DNA of 64,000 nucleotides. Origin: Crossiella sp. S99.2. GTDB taxonomy: Bacteria; Actinomycetota; Actinomycetes; Mycobacteriales; Pseudonocardiaceae. Below, piece after piece: positions 58,333 to 64,000 of this stretch; positions within the stretch are counted from its first letter, which is position 1, and each line of letters begins with the position of its first letter. Made by a program: the position numbers and the translations under genes. The notes under the pieces are model-generated. The model worked only from the letters and a program-made list of their open reading frames with translations. It did no database searches and was not told the DNA's origin. The stretch lies in contig NZ_JALMDK010000017.1 of the NCBI RefSeq assembly GCF_023094165.1, positions 1 through 64,000 on the forward strand, written 5' to 3'.

Positions 58333-59091
58333 TCAGCCCTCCAGCTTCTTCATGGTTTCCAGCACTATGTCCGGTGTTGGCTGGCTCAGTTCGTGCACAA
58401 ATCGCCCGTCACGAACGAAGACGACCCGATCGGCGTAGGAGGCGGCGAGTGGATCGTGGGTGACCATGATGATCGTCCGGCCGAACTCGTGCACTGACAA
58501 CCGCAGGTACTTCAGCAGGTCGGCGCCGGTGCCGGAATCCAGGTTGCCGGTCGGCTCGTCCGCGAAGATCACCTCCGGTTTGCTCACCAGTGCCCGAGCG
58601 ACCGCCACCCGCTGCTGCTGCCCGCCCGACAGCTCACTTGGCCGGTGCTCAAGCCGGTCACTCAGCCGGACCCGAGCCACCACGCGGTCGAACAGATCCT
58701 GGTCCACCCTCCGTCCGGCGACCTCCAACGGCAGCCGGATGTTCTCCCGCGCAGTCAGTGTGGGTAGCAGGTTGAAAGCCTGGAAGATGAACCCGATCCG
58801 GTCTCGTCGCAGCCGAGTCAACTCCGCATCGTTCATCCCGGTGATCTGATCCTCCCCCAGCCACACGGAACCGCTGCTCACCGTGTCCAACCCGGCAAGG
58901 CAATGCAGCAACGTCGACTTTCCCGATCCAGACGGCCCCATGATGGCGGTAAACTCAGCCGCCCCGAAACCAATATCAACGCCCCGCAGCGCATGCACCT
59001 CCGCTTCCGCATCACCATAAACCTTCGTCACACCGTGAGCTCGGACCACCGAACGAGGCAGGGATGGATCATGCGTGACTACCTGATTCAT
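58333..59091 (-). CDS. MacB-type ABC transporter ATPase
   Basis: A 252-aa LolD/MacB-like ATPase: Walker A (MGPSGSGKSTLLH), Q-loop (FIFQAFNLLP), signature LSGGQQQRVAVARALV, Walker B (VIFADEPTGNLD) and switch His (MVTHDPLAA). The ATG at 59091 is the first good start; a longer extension upstream has no ATPase character. It diverges from the locus 2 precursor, so the two could share control. No strong ribosome-binding site is visible before this start. Confidence 0.92.
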   Translation of the reverse strand: MNQVVTHDPSLPRSVVRAHGVTKVYGDAEAEVHALRGVDIGFGAAEFTAIMGPSGSGKSTLLHCLAGLDTVSSGSVWLGEDQITGMNDAELTRLRRDRIGFIFQAFNLLPTLTARENIRLPLEVAGRRVDQDLFDRVVARVRLSDRLEHRPSELSGGQQQRVAVARALVSKPEVIFADEPTGNLDSGTGADLLKYLRLSVHEFGRTIIMVTHDPLAASYADRVVFVRDGRFVHELSQPTPDIVLETMKKLEG

Positions 59092-59287
59092 GCGAGGAAG
59101 GTACCGAGACCAACCTGAGAACACACTCAGCTCGCATACGGAGCCCATACGCCATTTATACAGGCCGCGCACATTGCCGCTACAGCACCAACACCAACCC
59201 ACCACGACCCGCTGATAGGTTCGCCTTTGTACGCGATTTCGGCGTACATCACGGAAAAATTCTCATTCCTTCTGAAGGGGGTCACTT
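59092..59287. promoter_or_regulatory. Divergent promoter region of lanthipeptide locus 2
   Basis: This 196-base spacer separates the ABC transporter genes (minus) from the precursor gene (plus). It contains an inverted repeat, TGTACGC at 59228-59234 and GCGTACA at 59242-59248, and a second short one, CTGAG/CTCAG at 59115-59130. The plus side ends in AAGGGGG, the ribosome-binding site for the precursor. Either repeat may be an operator. Confidence 0.55.
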
Positions 59288-59443
59288 ATGGCGACACAGA
59301 GCGTCACTGACTGGACCAGCACTTCGAACCCGGCGGGCCTTGGATTCGGCGAACTCGGCCGCGAGGACCTTATGGAGGAGCGCGTCGCTGCCATGGCCAG
59401 CGGAGGTTACATCTGCACTCTGACCTGGGAGTGCAACTGCTGA
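59288..59443 (+). CDS. Actagardine/mersacidin-type lanthipeptide precursor (LanA, locus 2)
   Basis: A 51-aa precursor. The leader contains NPAGLGFGEL at residues 15-24 and a Glu/Arg-rich second half. From memory this closely matches the actagardine precursor leader (HPAGLGFGEL), whose cleavage precedes Ser. By that alignment the core here is SGGYICTLTWECNC (14 residues), with CTLTWEC matching CTLTIEC of actagardine and CTLTSEC of mersacidin. Exactly three Ser/Thr and three Cys allow rings Ser1-Cys6, Thr7-Cys12 and Thr9-Cys14. The C-terminal Cys fits the LanD enzyme encoded downstream. An AAGGGGG site lies 7 bases before the ATG. A cut after the Gly-Gly would instead remove Ser1. Confidence 0.93.
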   Translation: MATQSVTDWTSTSNPAGLGFGELGREDLMEERVAAMASGGYICTLTWECNC

Positions 59444-59534
59444 CCCGGTAGCGGCAGAGCGCCGCTGCGAGGTCATTGTGGGCCGCGGGTGGGGCAGACG
59501 GCGCTCCGCCCGCGGCACCCGCCTGACAAGAGAA

Positions 59535-62500
59535 ATGAGCAGAATCATGCGGGAGACGCGGTATCACGCTCAGCGCGCTGCGTTCTTTCATGAACGCCGA
59601 CCGGCCGCAGCCGAGGACACGATGGACAAGGAGGTGACGAAGTGGCGGGAGTCAGCCTACTTGGACGAGGAAACATTCGATCTTCGCCTGGCCGAGGCCC
59701 GGACCACCAAGAACGAGTTCGTAGCCCTCATCGCGAACACGCCGTTCACGGTCACACCGGAGTCCATCGCCTGGACGAGCGAACTTGACGCCATACTAAC
59801 TACAGTCCCGGATAGGAACGCCGCCTGGCGGCTAACGATCATGCTCTACGGTGAGCCATACGACCGGATCCCGTTCGACGGCTTGACCGGAGATTTTCTT
59901 CACCACTACGAGGCGAAGCTGCGTATTCACCTTGAGAAGCTATCCGGGCACATCACCTTCACGGAGCCGGCTGTCTCCGTAATGCTGGAGAACCTGGCGA
60001 CCGAGTTGACTGAGGTCAGTCACCGGACCCTGATCCTGGCACTGCACACCGTCCGCGCCGAAGGCGTCCTCCAGGGTTACTCACCCGAAGATCGGTACGC
60101 GGACTACAACGACCGCATACTGCGCGACCCCGCCTATCGTGAACGGTTGTTCACCGAGTATCCGTTGCTCGGCCGCGAACTGATCCGCTGCGGCGACAAC
60201 TGGCTGATGCACACCGTCGAACTGCTGACCCGGCTAAACGTCGATCTTCCGGTCATCCACGCCGAGGGCCTGCTCAACACCGCCGAGGTCACCCTCACCT
60301 CCGTGCGCGGTGGTCTCGGCGACCCACACGACGATGGGCGCTCGGTAGCTCACCTGATGTTCGACCACGGCCAGTCTCTGATCTACAAGCCACGCTCGGT
60401 AGCGGCCGAACGCGTCTACGCCGACGCGATCGCCCTGCTGAACGAGCGAACATGCCTCGGTATCGACAGCATGCGGGTACTGTCCCGCCCACGTCACGGC
60501 TGGTGCGAGTACCTGGAACACCACCCGTGTGCCGACGAGTCGGGGTTCGGCCGCTTCTACCTTCGCATCGGCGCTGTGCTCGCCGTCCTGCACATACTCG
60601 GCGCCGTGGACATCCACATGACCAACTTGATCGCGGTGGGCGACTCACCAGTGCCAGTCGACCTGGAAACCATTCTCCAGCACAGCTCAGTCCGTGGACT
60701 CGGCTCAGCCAACGCGCATGAGCGCGCGGTCGACTTCCTTGCCCACAGTGTGCTGGCCACGCTGATACTTCCCTTGCGCACCTTCGGGGACGGCCTGGCT
60801 CCTGGGGTCGATGTGAGCGCGGTCGGCGGCGGTGCTCCATCCCGCACCCCGAAGCCGATCCCGGTGATCGTCGAGCCGTTCACCGACACGATGCGCATCA
60901 TCGGGGCACACCGGGAGATCAGTCCGGCACGCAACCGTCCGCACACCGGCGGCCGCACCGCCGACCCGGCCGACCACACCGCTGAGATCCAGCGCGGCTT
61001 CCTCCTCGGCTATGACGCGGCAACCGCTGACCGCGAACGCTTCGCCGAGATTCTGCGCAGTGCCGAGGACATTGAGGTGCGGTACCTGGCGAGGCCGACT
61101 CGGCGCTACGACCTGTTCCGGCTTGAACGCTTCCACCCGGACTATCTCCGAGACGCCCGCGACACCGAACAACTGCTCGACAAGCTGTGGACCGCCGCGG
61201 TGACCAGGCGCGACCTTGTGCCGATCATCGAGTCGGAGCGACAGCAACTGCTCCGCGGCGACATTCCCGCATTCCACAGCAGGCCCGGCTCCACCGCGCT
61301 GTATTCAGGCAACCAGCCGGTCGCCCCCGACTTCTTCACCGAACCCAGCGGCCAGGCCCTGCACCGCAAGCTGGCACTGCTGGGTCCGGATCACCAGGCC
61401 ACGCAGCTGGCGATCCTGATCGACGCGCTGGACACACTGGCCGGTAGCCGGACTCCAGCCTTCAGCGACACCCGTGCCGACTCGACGAGTAATGACCTGG
61501 ACCTGCCGGGCCTGACACGAGCAGCCATTCAGGAGATCGCCGACACAGCCCTGCTCGGCGAGCGGGACTGCACCTGGATCGGTATCGGCACCGACGGAGT
61601 CCGCGGCGCCGAGCTGAGCTACCAGCCGCTCAACACCACCCTCTACGACGGTCTGGCCGGGATGTCGTTGCTGTTCGGCTACGCCGCGCGGCACTACCAG
61701 GACGACCGCTTCGCCGATCTGAGCCGCCGCGCGAGCCGTCCGGTCACGACCGAGCTGCAGGCGCGGATCCGCGACAACAGCGTGTTCCGGGTAGGCGCAT
61801 TTGCCGGCCTTGCCGGCACCCAGTACACCTTGGCCCATCTACATTTACTCACCGGCGATCCGTCCATTGTGGAGCTGATGGAGAAGTCCCTGCCATACCT
61901 GCTCACCGCGGTGCGCCAGGAGGATTCAGCGGACCTGGTCGCCGGCCTCGCCGGATGCGCCGTGGTGGCCGCCGACCTCTACAACCACTACCGATTCCCA
62001 CTACTGCTGGACATCGTGGACTCCTGTGCCGAACGCCTCTCCGCCACCGCGCTGCCGACGCTCGGTGGGATTGGCTGGAGCCGCGGCGCCGGCCAGGCTC
62101 CGCTGGGCGGATTCTCGCACGGCTCAGCCGGTATCGGCTGGGCGCTACTCAAAGCCGCTGAGGTGCTCGGCAGCGACGAGGCCGGGGTGCTTGGCCAACA
62201 GGCGCTGGCACACGACATCAGTCTGCGGATCCCGGGCGTGGACGCATGGCGGGATCTGCGGGACTTCGACGACCTGACCGGAATCGCACAGGAACACCCG
62301 ACCCTGTGGTGCCACGGCTCCACCGGCATCGGCATATCCCGGCTACTGGCCTACCGCATGCTCGCCGATCCGGTCTACCTGAGCGAGGCCGAAGCGGCCC
62401 TGCGTGCCACGGCCGCCGCTGGCTCGCTGGGAAACCACTGCCTGTGCCACGGTGACTCTGGCGGCCTCGAACTGTTCACCCTGGCCACGGAGACGCTGCC

Positions 62501-62720
62501 CGCGGTGCAACGGTGGAAGCTGGAACACTCGCAGCGGGCCGATGCCCTGGTGACTTCCCTCGCGGTCACCGGTCCGCGGTTCGGCCGGGTCAGCGGCAGC
62601 AACATCCCGGGTCTCCTGCTGGGGAAGGCGGGAGTCTGTCTTACGTTGCTGCGGCTGCTGGCCCCCGCCGGGGCGCCTTCGGTGCTCTGGCTTGAACCAC
62701 CGGCGTGGAGCCGGTCATGA
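59535..62720 (+). CDS. Type II lanthipeptide synthetase LanM (locus 2)
   Basis: A LanM of about 1061 aa. Dehydratase signatures are LIYKPRSVAAERV and VDIHMTNLIAVGDSPVPVDLE. The cyclase zinc ligands sit in TLWCHGSTGIG and HCLCHGDSGG, with GFSHGSAGIGW nearby. It should dehydrate Ser1, Thr7 and Thr9 of the 14-residue core encoded at 59288-59443 and close the rings. The start is uncertain: GTG 59478, ATG 59535, ATG 59547 and ATG 59622 are in frame. I favour 59535 because typical LanM N-terminal helices begin just after it. It overlaps the next gene as ATGA. Its codon choice is less GC-biased than in the 32-37 kb genes. Confidence 0.93.
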   Translation: MSRIMRETRYHAQRAAFFHERRPAAAEDTMDKEVTKWRESAYLDEETFDLRLAEARTTKNEFVALIANTPFTVTPESIAWTSELDAILTTVPDRNAAWRLTIMLYGEPYDRIPFDGLTGDFLHHYEAKLRIHLEKLSGHITFTEPAVSVMLENLATELTEVSHRTLILALHTVRAEGVLQGYSPEDRYADYNDRILRDPAYRERLFTEYPLLGRELIRCGDNWLMHTVELLTRLNVDLPVIHAEGLLNTAEVTLTSVRGGLGDPHDDGRSVAHLMFDHGQSLIYKPRSVAAERVYADAIALLNERTCLGIDSMRVLSRPRHGWCEYLEHHPCADESGFGRFYLRIGAVLAVLHILGAVDIHMTNLIAVGDSPVPVDLETILQHSSVRGLGSANAHERAVDFLAHSVLATLILPLRTFGDGLAPGVDVSAVGGGAPSRTPKPIPVIVEPFTDTMRIIGAHREISPARNRPHTGGRTADPADHTAEIQRGFLLGYDAATADRERFAEILRSAEDIEVRYLARPTRRYDLFRLERFHPDYLRDARDTEQLLDKLWTAAVTRRDLVPIIESERQQLLRGDIPAFHSRPGSTALYSGNQPVAPDFFTEPSGQALHRKLALLGPDHQATQLAILIDALDTLAGSRTPAFSDTRADSTSNDLDLPGLTRAAIQEIADTALLGERDCTWIGIGTDGVRGAELSYQPLNTTLYDGLAGMSLLFGYAARHYQDDRFADLSRRASRPVTTELQARIRDNSVFRVGAFAGLAGTQYTLAHLHLLTGDPSIVELMEKSLPYLLTAVRQEDSADLVAGLAGCAVVAADLYNHYRFPLLLDIVDSCAERLSATALPTLGGIGWSRGAGQAPLGGFSHGSAGIGWALLKAAEVLGSDEAGVLGQQALAHDISLRIPGVDAWRDLRDFDDLTGIAQEHPTLWCHGSTGIGISRLLAYRMLADPVYLSEAEAALRATAAAGSLGNHCLCHGDSGGLELFTLATETLPAVQRWKLEHSQRADALVTSLAVTGPRFGRVSGSNIPGLLLGKAGVCLTLLRLLAPAGAPSVLWLEPPAWSRS

Positions 62721-63304
62721 CGGAGAACTCGGGCTTTCCGAACCTGGACGGCAAGCGGGTGCTCGTCGTCGGAACCGGCGCGCCTGCGGTTGTCGCACTC
62801 CCCGAGAACATGCTGCGACTACGCCACTACTGCCAGGCAGTGGCGGCCCAGGTGGTGCTGACCAGAGCGGCGTTGAGGTTCATCACGCCTACCACCACCC
62901 ACCTTGTCACCGGCGGAGATTTCATCACCGACGAATGGTCGGACAAGCCGTATCAGACCGCGCCGCACGTCGAGCTGGCCCAGTGGGCCGAGGCCGTCGT
63001 GGTCTATCCGGCGACCCTGCACTTTGTCGGCCGGCTTGCACTCGGTCTCGCCGACTCGCCGCTGTTGCTGGCATTGCAGTGCACCGCTGCCCCGATCGCG
63101 ATCGCTCCGTCGCTGCCGCCAGGCGGAATGGCCGGGCACGCCTACCGCGGGCATATGGCCAGGCTGGCTGAGCGGGCCAACGTCGTAGTCGTGCATCCGG
63201 TACTCGGCCGCAGCATGTCCACACACGAGGCCAACGTCGGCGCACCGGCCCGGTTCACCGACCTGCTGGCAGCCCTGGACACGCACCTCGCGGAGGCCCG
63301 ATGA
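62717..63304 (+). CDS. LanD-type flavoprotein cysteine decarboxylase (locus 2)
   Basis: A 195-aa HFCD-family flavoprotein. The dinucleotide-like start GKRVLVVGTGAPAVVALPENM, the YPATLHFVGRLALGLAD region (equivalent to the PASANT block of EpiD/MrsD) and PSLPPGGMAGHAYRGHM (equivalent to the PxMNxxM block) are visible. LanD enzymes oxidatively decarboxylate a C-terminal Cys to an enethiol, which then closes an aminovinyl-cysteine ring. The locus 2 precursor ends in Cys, as required. The ATG overlaps the lanM stop, so the proteins are made together. The PASANT block is diverged. Confidence 0.88.
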   Translation: MTENSGFPNLDGKRVLVVGTGAPAVVALPENMLRLRHYCQAVAAQVVLTRAALRFITPTTTHLVTGGDFITDEWSDKPYQTAPHVELAQWAEAVVVYPATLHFVGRLALGLADSPLLLALQCTAAPIAIAPSLPPGGMAGHAYRGHMARLAERANVVVVHPVLGRSMSTHEANVGAPARFTDLLAALDTHLAEAR

Positions 63305-64000
63305 GCACCCGCCCGCTTTTCTTTGTCGTCGGGACCGGCCGGACAGGTTCCACGGTGGTGTCACGGATTCTCAATCGGCATCCTGAAGTGCTGAGCCTCA
63401 ACGAGCTGTTCGTCTCGCTCGGCGGCAGGACCGCACTACCGGGCGGCGTGTTCTCCGGCGCCGAGTTCTGGCGGTTGCTCAGCGATCCGCATCCGGTGTT
63501 CAACCTGATGCTCCAGCGCGGTGCGCCGCTGCCCGAGTTCCTCTATCAGAACTGCCGAGGCCGCTATTCCCCCGCGATGGGAGTGCCCGCCATCAGTCTG
63601 ATGACATTGCCGCACCTCACCGATGACCCGGACCGGCTCCTCGACGACCTGGGGCGAGCCGTGCCACTGTGGCCAGTCCGCCCGGTTGCCGAGCACCATC
63701 GGGCGTTGTTCGCGATGTTGGCCGACCGCTTCGGCCGACGAGTGGTGGTCGAACGCTCGGGCCACTCGCTGGACTGGGTGCCGGCTCTCCGCGCCGCCTT
63801 CCCCGCGGCCAGGTTCATCCACATGTATCGTGACGGCCTCGACTGCGCCCTGTCGATGAGCCGGCACGCCGGTTACCGCTCGGCTGCGCTGGCCACCGAA
63901 ATTCTTGACCTTGCCGGAGTCAGCCGATTCAGCGAGCTGACTGAGCAACACCTCTCCCACCTGCCCGAAGACCTCGCCCGACTGTGCATCGAGGGCTTCG
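63301..64000 (+). CDS. Sulfotransferase-family protein (partial, runs off the window)
   Basis: The first 233 residues of a PAPS-dependent sulfotransferase; no stop occurs before the window ends. The N-terminal phosphosulfate loop is VVGTGRTGSTVVSRIL and the 3'-phosphate region is RFIHMYRDGLDCALSM. The ATG overlaps the lanD stop as ATGA, placing it in the lanthipeptide operon. The core peptide has one Tyr (position 4), the clearest sulfation site, but a phosphopantetheine-arm, lipid or sugar substrate cannot be excluded. Genes beyond the window may add an exporter or protease. Confidence 0.88.
   Translation, partial: MSTRPLFFVVGTGRTGSTVVSRILNRHPEVLSLNELFVSLGGRTALPGGVFSGAEFWRLLSDPHPVFNLMLQRGAPLPEFLYQNCRGRYSPAMGVPAISLMTLPHLTDDPDRLLDDLGRAVPLWPVRPVAEHHRALFAMLADRFGRRVVVERSGHSLDWVPALRAAFPAARFIHMYRDGLDCALSMSRHAGYRSAALATEILDLAGVSRFSELTEQHLSHLPEDLARLCIEGF

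Noticed and set aside
59431..59534. Second precursor peptide between lanA and lanM of locus 2
   Set aside because: The spacer has no frame with a leader-like segment or a Cys-bearing tail; it looks like leader sequence for lanM.

Overview
This window is high-GC chromosomal DNA from a filamentous actinomycete. The gene families (SARP and LAL regulators, LuxR/NarL two-component systems, WXG100-like proteins, LGFP repeats, type II lanthipeptide loci), the frequent GTG starts and the ATGA/GTGA gene overlaps fit the Pseudonocardiales (Crossiella/Saccharothrix/Amycolatopsis-like). The genus is an inference. I saw no rRNA, tRNA, CRISPR array, transposase or replication origin.

Layout. 0.1-12.5 kb: cytosine-deaminase-like and MpaB-type genes, an AfsR/SARP regulator, an ABC exporter with its own two-component system (4.9-8.2 kb, minus), a secreted GH101 glycosidase and an orphan response regulator. 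12.6-19.1 kb: membrane proteins, a WXG100-like protein pair, a NUDIX hydrolase, and a TPR/AAA+ ATPase module. 19.1-29 kb: flavin monooxygenase with a DUF6314 partner, a second ABC exporter plus two-component system (plus strand), TetR and MarR regulators with visible palindromic operators, a secreted GNAT-like protein and an MFS drug exporter. 29-31.5 kb: an ESX-substrate-like operon (YbaB-like, WXG100-like, 378-aa and 181-aa proteins). 31.8-37.6 kb: two tandem LAL regulators and a stand-alone LuxR-type HTH protein.

37.7-43.9 kb: lanthipeptide locus 1 (minus strand). It holds a mersacidin/lichenicidin-type precursor with a Thr-rich core, LanM, a 138-aa truncated HlyD-like membrane protein and a C39-peptidase LanT. 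A hairpin lies between the precursor and LanM genes. A 1432-aa secreted LGFP/TPR-like protein flanks it. 48.4-55.7 kb: TetX-like monooxygenase with a TetR regulator and twin operators, a catalase-like peroxidase, a PaaI thioesterase, an FAD oxidoreductase fused to a beta-propeller-like region, and a QorB-like reductase whose ribosome-binding site lies inside a perfect 18-bp hairpin.

55.9-64 kb: lanthipeptide locus 2, running off the right edge. A 51-aa precursor (59288-59443) has an actagardine-type leader and a predicted 14-residue core, SGGYICTLTWECNC. It is followed by translationally coupled LanM, LanD-type cysteine decarboxylase and sulfotransferase genes, with a MacB/FtsX-type ABC transporter diverging upstream. 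The core has exactly three Ser/Thr and three Cys. It reads as actagardine rings A and B followed by a mersacidin-type C-terminal aminovinyl-cysteine ring, with a Tyr that the sulfotransferase might modify. This is the best candidate for an undescribed system here.

Two genome-scale motifs recur. The first is an alternating palindromic repeat (core TTGGCCCAAGTSGTACGCC) found mostly between convergent gene ends, with one copy inside a coding sequence. The second is a 13-bp palindrome, GTCCACWGTGGAC, found inside genes and always read in the frame that encodes Ser-Thr-Val-Asp/Glu.
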